Shown one piece after another: positions 15,677 through 23,851 of a DNA stretch of 45,820 nucleotides. Origin of the DNA: Synechococcus sp. BSA11S (GTDB taxonomy: Bacteria > Cyanobacteriota > Cyanobacteriia > PCC-6307 > Cyanobiaceae); the NCBI RefSeq assembly GCF_014224355.1, contig NZ_VNWP01000017.1, positions 1 through 45,820 on the forward strand. Reading direction: 5' to 3'. Both the position numbers and the translations under genes were made by a program. Each line of letters begins with the position of its first letter. Positions within the stretch are counted from its first letter, which is position 1. Under the pieces are notes generated by a model. That model was not told the origin of the DNA. It was given only the letters and a program-made list of their open reading frames with translations, and made no database searches.

Positions 15677-16075
15677 TCAGAGAGCTTCGTAGCGCACGTT
15701 GAGATTCAGCTTGCCCGGACCCAGCGCCGTGGCCTGCAGCACCAGTACGGCGGTTTTGCCGGCCGGAGTGCCGTCCACGCTCGTGCCCGCCGGAGGATCG
15801 AAGACCAGATTCAGGCCCCACGGGCCTGAGACGGTGTTGATCGTGCGCTCGCTGTAGCCCTGGCTGCTGAGCGAAGCGCGCAGCTTGGCGAGCAAGCCCT
15901 CGGGCGTTCCGCCCAGCTGGCCGTTGAGGCTGATCTGCCCCACGGCGTTGGCCGCGAACAGGCTGGGCAGGCTGGCTGGGACCGGCAGCTTCAGCCCCTT
16001 GAGCAGAGAGGCGGCCGGGGCGGCGAAGGCCGCTGTGGCCCCAAGGAGCACCGCCGCGGTGGCCGTGAGCAGCAT
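15677..16075 (-). CDS. Exported hypothetical protein
   Basis: ATG 16075 gives 132 residues with a clear signal peptide (MLLTATAAVLLGATAAFAAP). The mature region is a small alpha/beta domain (GLLAKLRASLSSQGYSERTI, WGLNLVFDPP, KTAVLVLQATALGPGKLNL) without cysteines. The frame is open far upstream, but the sequence before the ATG is proline- and arginine-rich and not convincing. I do not recognise the family; a periplasmic or outer-surface location is likely. It may share a transcript with the oxygenase-like gene downstream. Confidence 0.68.
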   Translation of the reverse strand: MLLTATAAVLLGATAAFAAPAASLLKGLKLPVPASLPSLFAANAVGQISLNGQLGGTPEGLLAKLRASLSSQGYSERTINTVSGPWGLNLVFDPPAGTSVDGTPAGKTAVLVLQATALGPGKLNLNVRYEAL

Positions 16076-16110
16076 GCGCAGAAGGGTCAAGCGTGGAGGT
16101 GCGGCTTGGA

Positions 16111-16293
16111 TCAAGCTAGGGCGGTTGGATTCAGGCACTTTTCTGCGCTGCCCTGGGCGGCATGACGGGACGGTCGCTGGGGATGTTGCCAGCTGAGCCA
16201 GCCCGAGCCGCTCAGGCAGAGCGCCATCAGCACCCCGGCAATCAGCCACCAGGGGGGGCGGGGCGAGCGGTGGTGGCGTTGGAGATCTGGCAC
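16111..16293 (-). CDS. Possible 60-residue single-pass membrane protein
   Basis: A GTG at 16293 opens a 60-residue frame with a basic start (LQRHHRSPRPP), one strong hydrophobic segment (WWLIAGVLMALCLSGSGWLS) and a polar tail. GC-rich third positions and the position just upstream of the exported-protein gene make it plausible, but I recognise no relative and a shadow frame cannot be excluded. Confidence 0.3.
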   Translation of the reverse strand: MPDLQRHHRSPRPPWWLIAGVLMALCLSGSGWLSWQHPQRPSRHAAQGSAEKCLNPTALA

Positions 16294-16590
16294 GGGCCAA
16301 CGATGCCGTCGACCTGTGGCTGTGGCGTGATCCTGGTGGCCACAGCTGTGGCTGGATGTGACTGGGGCGTTGCGCCTGATCAGCAACCACAGCTCAGCAG
16401 TCGCAGCTCAGCAGCAGAAAGGCCCTGGTTGTCCAGGGCTTTTTGCTGCACCGTTCCCGTGCTGCGGGGACTGCGGGGATGCAGACCTTCGCTCGCCGGT
16501 GCCAGTTGAGTCTCGCCCTTCTCGCTCCGAATTGGGGTGGGGTATGCCACAGGCTCAGACTGAAGCTGAATCGGAGTGAGCAGGAGTGCC
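16294..16590. other. Gene-poor stretch with hairpins
   Basis: No convincing protein gene is seen between 16294 and 16590. The stretch holds a + strand hairpin (CTGTGGC 16320-16326 with GCCACAG 16339-16345), a short direct repeat (CAGCTCAGCAG at 16390 and 16405), and a strong intrinsic terminator at 16422-16444. The last 100 bp should hold the promoter of the phosphoribosyltransferase gene. Confidence 0.5.
16422..16444 (+). terminator. Intrinsic terminator without an obvious upstream gene
   Basis: GCCCTGG, TTGT, CCAGGGC form a perfect 7-bp stem with a 4-nt loop followed directly by TTTTT on the + strand. On the other strand the tail is only CTTTCT. No + strand gene ends nearby (the last is umuC, 3.3 kb away), so it may end a small non-coding RNA. 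Confidence 0.75.
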
Positions 16591-17235
16591 ATGGATCGCT
16601 CGCGCTTCGCCGACCGCAGGGAAGCAGGAGAGCAGCTGACCGTTGCCCTTCAGGCCTGGAGCGGCTGCGGCGCCAACAGCAGCGTGATCGCCCTGCCCAG
16701 GGGGGGAGTGGTGGTGGGAGCGGCGGTGGCGCAGGGCCTGCAGCTGCCGCTGCGCACCTGGGCCGTACGCAAGCTCGCCGATCCCAGGGAGCCCGAGGTG
16801 GCCATCGGTGCGATTGCCCCCGGGGGGGTGGCGCTCTGGAATGAGTCGGCCGGTGGGATGGAGCAGCTGACACCCCAGGTCAGGAAACAGGTGCTGGCCG
16901 GACAGGAGCAGGAACTGCGGCGCCGCCGCCGTCTCTACGGCGACCCGGCTCCAGAGGAGCTCAGTGGACGCCATCTGATCGTGGTGGACGACGGGATCGC
17001 CACCGGATGGACAGCCCGGGCCGCGCTCTTGTCACTGCGACAGCTGAATCCCGCGAGTCTTGTGCTGGCAGCTCCAGTCTGCGAAAGGACGCTCAGACCG
17101 GAGCTGGAGACCTTGGTGGAGCAGCTGGTGGTGCTGCGCTGGGTCCACCGGCTGCAGGCGGTGGGCCAGTGGTACGACCACTTCGAGCCCGTCGAGGATG
17201 AGCAGGTGCTGGCCCTGCTGGCCGGACGGGTCTGA
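16591..17235 (+). CDS. Type I phosphoribosyltransferase domain protein
   Basis: The 214-residue protein has the PRPP-binding loop of type I phosphoribosyltransferases (IVVDDGIATGWTARAAL, residues 131-147). It also has the hood-side N-terminal motif SVIALPRGGVVVGAAVAQ and the acidic patch EPEVAIGAIAPGGVALWNE. This subtype is common beside stress or hydrolase genes and its substrate is usually not known. ATG 16591 is preceded by CAGGAG at suitable spacing, which decides it over a GTG at 16576. It converges on cpcB with 22 bp between stops. No operon partner on its strand. Confidence 0.85.
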   Translation: MDRSRFADRREAGEQLTVALQAWSGCGANSSVIALPRGGVVVGAAVAQGLQLPLRTWAVRKLADPREPEVAIGAIAPGGVALWNESAGGMEQLTPQVRKQVLAGQEQELRRRRRLYGDPAPEELSGRHLIVVDDGIATGWTARAALLSLRQLNPASLVLAAPVCERTLRPELETLVEQLVVLRWVHRLQAVGQWYDHFEPVEDEQVLALLAGRV

Positions 17236-17257
17236 GGGCCAGCCGTGGGTGTTCGGC

Positions 17258-17776
17258 TCAGCCGACAGCGGCGGCAGCGCGATCGAAGTAGGTGCCGATC
17301 TCGGAAGCGAGGGCGGAGCAGTCACCGGGGGTGATGCCGTTGCGGTCGTTGACGAGAGCCATGGCGGCGTCCTTCATCTTGCGGACCCCTTCGGCCACGG
17401 AAGCGCCGGGGACGCCGAGGGCGAGATAGGTTTCACGCAGGCCGTTGAGGCAGCGATCTTCCAGGACGGAAGCATCGCCGGTGAAGACGGCGTAGGTGAT
17501 GTAGCGGAGGATGATCTCCATGTCGCGCAGGCAGGCAGCCATGCGGCGATGGGTGTAGGCGTTGCCACCGGGGGCGATCAGGGCCGGCTGCTGATCGAAC
17601 AGATCGCGAGCTGCGTTGGTGACGATCCTGGAGGCGTTGGAGGTGATGCGGTTGACGGCATCCATCCGCTTGTTGCCGCCGGAAACGATGGCGCCGAGTG
17701 CATCGAGCTGGGCAGGGCTGAGGAATTCGCCGCGGGCATCAGCCTGGGCCACGACCTTGGTGAAGGCGTCGAACAT
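17258..17776 (-). CDS. cpcB: C-phycocyanin beta subunit, without adjacent cpcA
   Basis: This 172-residue protein is the beta subunit of phycocyanin, the rod protein of the phycobilisome antenna. It begins [20 protein letters not shown]. Bilin-binding Cys82 ([13 protein letters not shown]) and Cys153 (TPGDCSAL) are present, as is the methylated Asn72 (PGGNAYT). Length is exactly that of the family. In most cyanobacteria cpcA follows within about 100 bp, but here the stop at 17258 faces a convergent phosphoribosyltransferase gene and no alpha subunit is seen on either side. It is therefore an isolated copy, which must pair with CpcA encoded elsewhere. Confidence 0.96.
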   Translation of the reverse strand: MFDAFTKVVAQADARGEFLSPAQLDALGAIVSGGNKRMDAVNRITSNASRIVTNAARDLFDQQPALIAPGGNAYTHRRMAACLRDMEIILRYITYAVFTGDASVLEDRCLNGLRETYLALGVPGASVAEGVRKMKDAAMALVNDRNGITPGDCSALASEIGTYFDRAAAAVG

Positions 17777-17889
17777 CGGATCAGAAACGTTGTGGGTTGA
17801 CGCTAGGAATCGGGGCCACCGCAGCGCGAGGCGCCCGTCATCGGCTCCTAGCCTGGCCTCACAGAGCTGATGGACCTGCGCTGGTGTGG

Positions 17890-19152
17890 ATGGCCCCGTC
17901 GCCTGAATCGTGCGAACCCCTTGGATGGGAGCAACTGTCGGAGCTGGCACCGGCCGAACCCGATCGGGTCAACGGTCCTGGCAATGCCCAGGCCCTGCTG
18001 CGCCTGTTCGGGACCAACGAGGCGGCGGTCCGCGTCACCCTCTTCCGCGACCATCACGCCTGGTGCCCCTACTGCCAGAAGGTGTGGCTGTGGCTGGAGG
18101 AGAAACGGATCCCGTACCGGATTCGCAAGGTCACGATGTTCTGCTACGGGGAGAAGGAAAGCTGGTTTCGTCAGCTGGTGCCCTCCGGCATGCTGCCCGC
18201 CCTGCAGCTGGATGGCCGCCTGATCACCGAGAGCGACGACATCCTGCTGGCCCTGGAGCGGGCCTTCGGGCCACTGGCCCGGGGCATGACGGATCCCTCC
18301 GTGCTGCCTTTGCGGCAACTGGAGCGGCTGCTGTTCCGTGCCTGGTGCCAGTGGCTGTGCAGCCCCGGACTGAGCCCCGCCCAGGAGCAACGGGCCGGCG
18401 CCCAGTTCGATCGCGTGGCCGCCGCCGTGGATCAGGCCCTGCTCTCCACCCCAGGCCCCTACCTGCTGGAGACATTCAGCAGCGCTGATGTGGTGATCAC
18501 GCCCTACATCGAGCGCATGAACGCCAGCCTCTTCTATTACAAGGGTTACAACCTGAGGGCCCGTCACTCCGCCATCGCAACCTGGTTCGAGGCAATGGAA
18601 ACCCGTCCCACCTACCTGGGCACCCAGAGCGATTTCCACACCCACGCCCATGACCTGCCCCCCCAGATGGGAGGCTGCCACGCCTGGATCACGCCGGAGC
18701 AACAGGCCGCCCAGCAACGGGTGGATGAAGGTCCCTGGCCCCTGGCCAGCCCTGATCCGGAAACCACCCAGCCGGAGCCGGAAGGCTCAGGGCTGCTGGC
18801 CCTGGCGCGGGTGCTGAAGCACCGCCACGCGATTGCGGCGGTCAACCCGGATCGGCCAGAGCGCTTCGATCGGGCCCTGCGCTGCGCTCTCAGCGCCCTG
18901 GTGGGATCCTCGCTGCCTCGGCCGCCGGTGGGGGCCGCCCGAGGCCTGCGCTACCTGCGCGACCGCATCAGCGTGCCTCGGGACATGCCGCTGCACGCCG
19001 CCCGGCGGCTCCGCCAGGTGCTGGGGGCCACCATCGCGGCGGCAGAGGATCCAGGGGAACCCTCCTCCCCCCTGCCGCGTCAACACCGCCGCGACCAGGA
19101 CCCCAGACCGTTTCTGCGAGAACATCCAACCCTGGAGAGGCTCTCCCGATGA
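17890..19152 (+). CDS. Glutathione S-transferase N-terminal domain protein
   Basis: The 420-residue product starts with a variable lead and then a thioredoxin-fold GST domain: [20 protein letters not shown] carries the CPYC redox motif, with [20 protein letters not shown] as the glutathione-binding cis-Pro and Ser region. A helical domain follows (to about residue 250). The last 130 residues are Arg/Pro-rich and predicted less ordered. ATG 17890 was chosen because family members open shortly before the [14 protein letters not shown] segment; the frame is open to 17797. The stop overlaps the next start as ATGA, so the DUF2808 gene is translationally coupled. It diverges from cpcB. Confidence 0.82.
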   Translation: MAPSPESCEPLGWEQLSELAPAEPDRVNGPGNAQALLRLFGTNEAAVRVTLFRDHHAWCPYCQKVWLWLEEKRIPYRIRKVTMFCYGEKESWFRQLVPSGMLPALQLDGRLITESDDILLALERAFGPLARGMTDPSVLPLRQLERLLFRAWCQWLCSPGLSPAQEQRAGAQFDRVAAAVDQALLSTPGPYLLETFSSADVVITPYIERMNASLFYYKGYNLRARHSAIATWFEAMETRPTYLGTQSDFHTHAHDLPPQMGGCHAWITPEQQAAQQRVDEGPWPLASPDPETTQPEPEGSGLLALARVLKHRHAIAAVNPDRPERFDRALRCALSALVGSSLPRPPVGAARGLRYLRDRISVPRDMPLHAARRLRQVLGATIAAAEDPGEPSSPLPRQHRRDQDPRPFLREHPTLERLSR

Positions 19153-19718
19153 AGGCAAGGGGGGATGTCTTCAAGCTGCTGGCGGCCTCGGCCACCAGCC
19201 TGGTGCTCTGGGGTGCGATGCCCCTGGTGCCCTCACCCCTTGGCGCCACCGAGCTCGACGGCCAGACCTACTTCCTGCGTGCCCCCTGGAAGCTGCGCTG
19301 GCGCACCTACTCCTCCAACGTCTTCGAGCGTGGAGGGGAGTACTACGTCACGATCGAGATGCCTGAGGAGGCAGGAGCCGGACTTGGCGCTCTGGAGATC
19401 CGTCAGATTTCAGGGGCCGACTGGCGCTTCTCCTTCGACGACTCCCGCACCCGCGCCTTCCTGGGTCAGCCCCGACGGGAGGGGCCGAGCCTGCCGGTTC
19501 AGGCCAGCTTCGACGATGCGGCTCGCCTGTTCCGCATCAGCTTCCCGGAGCCGCCCACACCCGGGCAGACCGTGACGGTGGCCCTCAAGCCCTGGCACAA
19601 TCCCTCCACTGCCGATGTCTATCAATTCGCGGTGGTGGCCTACCCGGCAGGCCCAGATCCCGTAGGGCAGCAGGTGGGAATCGCCAGAATGTCGATCTAC
19701 CAGCGGGTCGATTACTGA
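19149..19718 (+). CDS. Exported DUF2808 protein
   Basis: The 189-residue protein has an N-terminal hydrophobic signal region ([20 protein letters not shown]), followed by a single DUF2808 domain. This cyanobacterial family consists of secreted beta-rich proteins with the [16 protein letters not shown] and [17 protein letters not shown] segments and the terminal [11 protein letters not shown] strand. Function unknown. It overlaps the GST-like gene by 4 nt (ATGA) and overlaps the convergent VOC gene by 7 bp at the 3' end. Confidence 0.8.
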   Translation: MKARGDVFKLLAASATSLVLWGAMPLVPSPLGATELDGQTYFLRAPWKLRWRTYSSNVFERGGEYYVTIEMPEEAGAGLGALEIRQISGADWRFSFDDSRTRAFLGQPRREGPSLPVQASFDDAARLFRISFPEPPTPGQTVTVALKPWHNPSTADVYQFAVVAYPAGPDPVGQQVGIARMSIYQRVDY

Positions 19719-20155
19719 TTGCCGCCGCGCTCCCCCACCTGCTGGTGATCCTCCAGGCCGGTGATCGCCTCGGGGTTCACGTAGTGCTTGAACTCCAGCC
19801 AGTTGCCGGAGGGATCGATCAGAAAAACGCTGCGGTGCTCCAGGGGGGTACCGGGGAAACGCCAACGCGGCTCACACCCCTGCCGCAGCCCCTGCTCATG
19901 GGCCCGGCGCTCCAGGGCATTGAGCTCCTGGGGGGTGGCGAACACCAGGCCGAAGTGGCGGGGGTAGATGCCCTTCTGGGCCGGGGGCAGCACCCGCTCC
20001 AGGTGAGCCACCAGCTGATGACCGCCGAGCTCCAGCACCAGGGCCTCGGCACTGCGGCGGCCCCGACGGCAGCCCAGCCCCTGCACGTACCAGCGTTCGG
20101 TGGCCTCAAGATCGCTGACGGGAAAGGCCAGATGGAACAGGGGGGAGGGCAGCAT
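19712..20155 (-). CDS. VOC (glyoxalase/dioxygenase fold) family protein
   Basis: The 147-residue protein has two beta-alpha-beta-beta-beta units. It begins FHLAFPVSDLEATERWYVQG and ends FLIDPSGNWLEFKHY, with the first-strand His and the penultimate Glu as likely metal ligands. HFGLVFATPQELNALERRAHE is the second unit. VOC members include glyoxalase I, extradiol dioxygenases and antibiotic-binding proteins; this small single-domain type is not assigned. ATG 20155 was chosen because the sequence before it is a low-complexity frame. The last 7 bp overlap the DUF2808 stop. Confidence 0.8.
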   Translation of the reverse strand: MLPSPLFHLAFPVSDLEATERWYVQGLGCRRGRRSAEALVLELGGHQLVAHLERVLPPAQKGIYPRHFGLVFATPQELNALERRAHEQGLRQGCEPRWRFPGTPLEHRSVFLIDPSGNWLEFKHYVNPEAITGLEDHQQVGERGGNQ

Positions 20156-20199
20156 CACAGCGGGTGCAGGGGCCTGGTGGCTCAGTCTGTCCGCCCACA

Positions 20200-20232
20200 G
20201 AAAAGCCCCCGGTGGACACGCGGGGGCTTTTC
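20200..20232. terminator. Strong bidirectional intrinsic terminator
   Basis: GAAAAGCCCCCG (20200-20211), 9-nt loop, CGGGGGCTTTTC (20221-20232) is a perfect 12-bp inverted repeat with A and T flanks on both sides, so it can stop transcription in either direction. It lies downstream of the leftward gene at 20381-20854 and insulates the VOC gene from it. Confidence 0.85.
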
Positions 20233-20380
20233 CGGAGCCAGCCATGCAGCCTGGCGGCGCACGAGGCTCTGGGGCCGACGGGGTGGAGGGTTCGCCGGTG
20301 ATTCATAGCTAGCCCTGGAGCTTCAGGCCACGCTGCTGCCGGAGACCAAACGCAACACGCCGACTTGGCGAGGCGAGGCG

Positions 20381-20854
20381 TCAGAGGCGACGACGGAAGC
20401 CGTCGTTGAAGCCCACCGAAGGGGTGGACCGTTCATCGCTGGCGCGGCTGAGCTGCCAGACGTTGCGACTGAGGCGCTGGGCACTGATGCCGGCACGGCG
20501 CACCGCGGCGGTTCCCGGGCGGGCCCCCAGCAGCAGGGTCACCTCCTGGGTGGTGAGGGGGGCACCGGTCTGGATGGCCAGGGAGATCGCTTCGAGGCGG
20601 CCCTTCAGGGTCGAGACAGTGGCGGATCCTTCGGTTTCGGCGTCGAGGTCGAGCAGGGGAAGCTCAGCCCCCGTGCTCGCCATGCCACGCATCAGGCCCA
20701 GTCCAACCACGGCCAGGGCCTGCTCGGGCTTGACGCCCTGCTCGATCGCCCCGCTGATCCACTCCGAGAAGGAAGCCTGGGCTTCAGAGCGGACAGAAGC
20801 TGATGGGTTGACCGTCGCGGCGGGGTTCACCGTGCTGGTGGATTTCGAAGCCAC
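20381..20854 (-). CDS. Conserved-looking cyanobacterial hypothetical protein
   Basis: From a GTG at 20854 the 157-residue product has a Ser/Thr/Ala-rich start, a middle helix (ASFSEWISGAIEQGVKPEQA) and a C-terminal part that looks like a small winged-helix or HTH-type module (LTTQEVTLLLGARPGTAAVR, then RLSRNVWQLSR). That tail occurs in several marine Synechococcus proteins I recall, but its ligand is unknown. It stands alone, with a strong terminator 150 bp downstream and csoS1D diverging upstream. Confidence 0.6.
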   Translation of the reverse strand: MASKSTSTVNPAATVNPSASVRSEAQASFSEWISGAIEQGVKPEQALAVVGLGLMRGMASTGAELPLLDLDAETEGSATVSTLKGRLEAISLAIQTGAPLTTQEVTLLLGARPGTAAVRRAGISAQRLSRNVWQLSRASDERSTPSVGFNDGFRRRL

Positions 20855-21046
20855 GGCACTGATTCTCAGGGGTCTTGAAGCGAAGGTATCGGCTGAGCCC
20901 GGGCGCGCAAGGGGGCAGCGGGACTGGAGCGAGAAGCGAGAAGGGGCTGAAGGGTAGGATCCGGCAGCTTCCTCGAGAACGCAGTCCCCTGGGGACGTGA
21001 CCTGTTCATTCAGGTCGTCGAGCCATCCAGTCCACAGGTCGCCTTG

Positions 21047-21763
21047 ATGCCCCGTTCGTCACGGATGGATTCCCGCCCGCCGAACGATTCAGGTCGAGGT
21101 CGTCAGGTCCGCCTCACCGGCAGCCACAGCCCCTCGGTACAGCCGCGCCAGACGATTGAGCTGCGCGCCTATGTCTTTCTCGATTCATTGCAACCCCAGC
21201 TGGCGGCCTACATGGGCACCGTGTCCCAGGGGTTTCTGCCCATTCCCGGCGACGCCTGTCTGTGGCTTGAGGTAGCCCCTGGCATGGCCGTCCACCGCCT
21301 CACCGACATCGCCCTGAAGGCCAGCACCGTGCGCCTCGGCCAGAAGGTGGTGGAGCGGGCCTTCGGATCGCTGGCCCTCTACCACCGGGATCAGAGCAGC
21401 GTGCTGCTCTCCGGTCAGGCCGTGGTGGAAGCGATGGGTACATCGGTGGAACGCCGGGGTCGCTGTGAGGTCACCTGGGATGAGATCATCCGGGCGATCA
21501 CTCCCGACCATGCGGTGCTGATCAACCGCCAGAACCGACGTGGCTCGATGATCCTGGCCGGCATGAGCATGTTCATCCTCGAGACCGAACCGGCCGGCTA
21601 CGTGCTGATCGCCGCCAACGAGGCGGAGAAGTCGTCGAACATCACCGTGGTGGATGTGAAAGCCGTGGGTGCCTACGGGCGACTCACCCTGGCGGGCCGA
21701 GAGGGGGACATCGATGAAGCCGCCGCCGCCGCCATGCGGGCGATCGAGATGATCAACCGCTGA
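21047..21763 (+). CDS. csoS1D: CsoS1D, tandem-BMC carboxysome shell protein
   Basis: The 238-residue protein is CsoS1D, a two-domain BMC shell protein that forms stacked trimers with a gated pore in alpha-carboxysomes. After a variable Ser/Arg-rich lead (1-40), domain one reads [20 protein letters not shown], with the pore-gating Glu-Arg in [13 protein letters not shown]. Domain two contains [39 protein letters not shown] and [20 protein letters not shown]. These match the picocyanobacterial protein closely. ATG 21047 directly follows an in-frame TTG. In Prochlorococcus and Synechococcus the next genes are HAM1 and then the cso operon; here only HAM1 follows. Confidence 0.95.
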   Translation: MPRSSRMDSRPPNDSGRGRQVRLTGSHSPSVQPRQTIELRAYVFLDSLQPQLAAYMGTVSQGFLPIPGDACLWLEVAPGMAVHRLTDIALKASTVRLGQKVVERAFGSLALYHRDQSSVLLSGQAVVEAMGTSVERRGRCEVTWDEIIRAITPDHAVLINRQNRRGSMILAGMSMFILETEPAGYVLIAANEAEKSSNITVVDVKAVGAYGRLTLAGREGDIDEAAAAAMRAIEMINR

Positions 21764-21778
21764 AGCCCCGGCACCCCT

Positions 21779-22378
21779 TCAGGGGCCATTCACGTTCAGG
21801 CCCAGCACCCTGGGCAGATCGACCGCCAGAGAGCGCAGGGCCTTGGCACGGCTGCCAAGCTTCTCGAGCTGATGGGGGGGCATCTCCGCGAGGGTGCAGC
21901 CCGCTTCACGCACATGCAGCAGCCGGTTGTAGCCGTAGCCGGGGGAAGCCACGGGCTGGCTCAGGATCTCCCCCCGACAGATCCCCTCAGCTTCGAGGAC
22001 GAGGCTGCCGCTGGGGTCGGCCACGGCCAGGGCGCTGACCAGGGCCGCACTGCGGTAGGGGGTGTCCCCCAGCTCCAGCAACAGGCGGGCCATGCGCTGG
22101 CTGTCGTCAGGGGCGTAGCGGGCGGAATACACCCCGGGGGCACCGCCGAGGGCATCCACCACCAGGCCGGAATCATCGGCCAGGGCCCAGTGGCCGGTGA
22201 TCCGGGACACAGTCTGGGCCTTCAACCGGGCGTTCTCGGAGAACGTGCGGCCGGTTTCCTCCACCTCAAGCCCCTCGGGCTGGGCGTGCAGCTCAATCTC
22301 CAGCTCAGCCAGCAGGTCCACGATCTCGCGGATCTTGTGGCGGTTGCCGCTGGCGATCACCAGCACGGGCCGGGACAT
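21779..22378 (-). CDS. HAM1/RdgB-family NTP pyrophosphatase with altered active-site motifs
   Basis: The 199-residue protein is of the HAM1/RdgB family, which removes ITP, dITP and XTP. The N-terminal motif ASGNRHKIREI, the EVEETGRTFSENARLKA segment and the metal site ALADDSGLVVDALGG are intact. The C-terminal motifs are not: the usual GFGYDP reads GYGYNR and the usual SHRG reads GSRA, so residues for base recognition and catalysis are changed. This gene normally sits between csoS1D and csoS1 in picocyanobacteria, on the strand opposite to the cso genes, which is its place here. It lies 3 bp after the stop of the next gene upstream, forming a leftward unit. Confidence 0.87.
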   Translation of the reverse strand: MSRPVLVIASGNRHKIREIVDLLAELEIELHAQPEGLEVEETGRTFSENARLKAQTVSRITGHWALADDSGLVVDALGGAPGVYSARYAPDDSQRMARLLLELGDTPYRSAALVSALAVADPSGSLVLEAEGICRGEILSQPVASPGYGYNRLLHVREAGCTLAEMPPHQLEKLGSRAKALRSLAVDLPRVLGLNVNGP

Positions 22379-22381
22379 GGT

Positions 22382-22771
22382 TCAGCTCTGGGTTGCCAGC
22401 GGAAGAGGACGCTGCCTGGGCACGGGACCGTCGCGGTCGGAGCGGAAGATCAGATTCAGGTCGCTGGCGTGCTCCGGCAGCAGGGCAATCAGCGCGCTTA
22501 GGGCCTCCAGGGTCTGGGGTGCTCCCTTGGTCATCGTCTCGGAGCTCATCAGCACCACATCCAGCTCAGGGCCGTCGGCCTGGGGCTGCACGTCGGCGAA
22601 GAGCTGCACCACCATCCCCTGGGGGGAAACCCGCATCGAACCACTGAGATGGGACGGAGCCTGATGGTCGAACTCGGCTTCCAGGCGCTGGAGCGCGGGC
22701 ATCAGCATGGGGATCAGCTCATCGCCGGTGGCTGGACCCCTGGGCTTGAGCACAATGATCAGTCGAGCCAT
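22382..22771 (-). CDS. Hypothetical protein in HAM1 unit
   Basis: ATG 22771 gives 129 residues that look like a compact alpha/beta protein: MARLIIVLKPRGPATGDELI, SHLSGSMRVSPQGMVVQLFA, LDVVLMSSETMTKGAPQTLE. I recognise no family. The tail (DGPVPRQRPLPLATQS) appears disordered. It ends 3 bp before the HAM1 start, so the two are probably translated together. The segment between its start and the tandem repeat at 22816 is short and empty. Confidence 0.6.
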   Translation of the reverse strand: MARLIIVLKPRGPATGDELIPMLMPALQRLEAEFDHQAPSHLSGSMRVSPQGMVVQLFADVQPQADGPELDVVLMSSETMTKGAPQTLEALSALIALLPEHASDLNLIFRSDRDGPVPRQRPLPLATQS

Positions 22772-22815
22772 CAGAGGCGCCCCGTTCGAGCCACGCATCC
22801 TTGCGCAGCGTCGTC

Positions 22816-22875
22816 CCTCAGTGCTCGCGCTGACACCTCAGTGCTCGCGCTGACACCTCAGTGCTCGCGCTGACA
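22816..22875. repeat. Three perfect tandem copies of a 20-bp unit at the SDR stop
   Basis: The unit CCTCAGTGCTCGCGCTGACA occurs three times without a mismatch. In the rightmost copy, read leftward, it encodes the last residues of the SDR gene (Cys-Gln-Arg-Glu-His) and its stop codon. The two further copies lie beyond the stop, so the gene's end has been triplicated and each copy would supply the same tail and stop in the same relative place. Confidence 0.95.
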
Positions 22876-23556
22876 ACTGATGGCGAGCTCGAAGGGCACG
22901 GCACTGGCCGGCAGAGCCAGCAGCAGGCTCACCTGGGCGGCCAGATCCTCGGGCTGGGTCATCGCCAGCGGGGGGATGGCCGTCACCGCTGCCGCCATCT
23001 CGGTGTTCACCCAGCTCGGACAGATGGCCGTGACCCGGATGCCCGACTCCCAGCCCTCCTGGCGCATGCTCTCGCAGAGAGCCATCAGGGCGAACTTGCT
23101 GACGGGGTAGGCGGCCAGGCTCCCCTTCACCCGCTTGCCGCTCATGGACACCAGGGTGATGATGCGACCCTCGCCGCTGCGGGCCAGCCAGGGCCAGGCC
23201 GCCCGTGTCAACCACCAGGGACCCATCAGGTTCACGTTCCAGAGCCGCTGCGGCTCTGCCGCCTCCGCCGCACTGAACAGCAGCCCGGTGCGGGAGAACA
23301 CCCCAGCGCAGTGGATCAGCCCGTCGATCGCGCCGAAGCGCTCGATCGTGTCCGCCACCCAGGCTTCGGCACTGGATGGGTCGGTGGCCTCATAGGGGTG
23401 CAGCAACACCTGAGGAGAGCCCTCCAGCGCCGTGCCCGCGAGACGCTCGGGCGCGCGCACCCCCAGGCTGAGGCGGTGACCCTCAGCCGCCAGGCGCATG
23501 GCGATGGCCCGGCCGATGCCGCGGCTGGCGCCACTGATCAACAGCGTGCGCCGCAT
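22858..23556 (-). CDS. Short-chain dehydrogenase/reductase (SDR)
   Basis: The 232-residue protein is a classical SDR. It has the NAD(P)-binding motif LLISGASRGIGRAIAMRL, the DGLIHCAGVFS (NNAG-like) strand, Asn-x-Asn in LWNVNLMGPW, catalytic Ser in VSMSGKRV and the YPVSK Tyr-Lys pair. The basic residue environment after the first strand (VRAPERLAG) favours NADPH. Substrate unknown. Its start directly abuts the stop of the small gene upstream (TGAATG), so they are coupled. The last codons lie in a 20-bp repeat that is present three times. Confidence 0.9.
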   Translation of the reverse strand: MRRTLLISGASRGIGRAIAMRLAAEGHRLSLGVRAPERLAGTALEGSPQVLLHPYEATDPSSAEAWVADTIERFGAIDGLIHCAGVFSRTGLLFSAAEAAEPQRLWNVNLMGPWWLTRAAWPWLARSGEGRIITLVSMSGKRVKGSLAAYPVSKFALMALCESMRQEGWESGIRVTAICPSWVNTEMAAAVTAIPPLAMTQPEDLAAQVSLLLALPASAVPFELAISCQREH

Positions 23557-23766
23557 TCAGCCCTGGTGGTAGGCCGGGTCAAGCCAGCAGCGGGGCATCA
23601 CCTCATCTGAGGGGAACACCAGCTCGGTCTTGCTGAATGCCTGCGGCTCCTGGAGCTCCTCGCCGGCATGGAAGCGCGCGGTCACGGAGCCGGCGAAGGG
23701 ATCCATCAGCTGTTTGATGTCGAGCACCTCCACCAGGCAGCCGTCGGGACGGTATTTGAGGAACAT
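23557..23766 (-). CDS. Conserved cyanobacterial small protein
   Basis: This 69-residue protein (MFLKYRPDGCLVEVLDIKQL, then VTARFHAGEELQEPQAFSKT and a C-terminal PRCWLDPAYH) matches a short family I recall across cyanobacteria, sometimes loosely annotated as acetyltransferase, although it is far too short for a GNAT fold. The Cys-Trp near the end is characteristic. No function is established. The SDR gene starts immediately after its stop, so the pair forms a coupled unit. Confidence 0.72.
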   Translation of the reverse strand: MFLKYRPDGCLVEVLDIKQLMDPFAGSVTARFHAGEELQEPQAFSKTELVFPSDEVMPRCWLDPAYHQG

Positions 23767-23851
23767 GGGCCTTCCGGGGGATCTATCTCTGCTGTAGAGC
23801 CGCCCGGGCTGTCTGGATCATCAACGTGGTGGAGCGTCACCGAGTGGAGCG

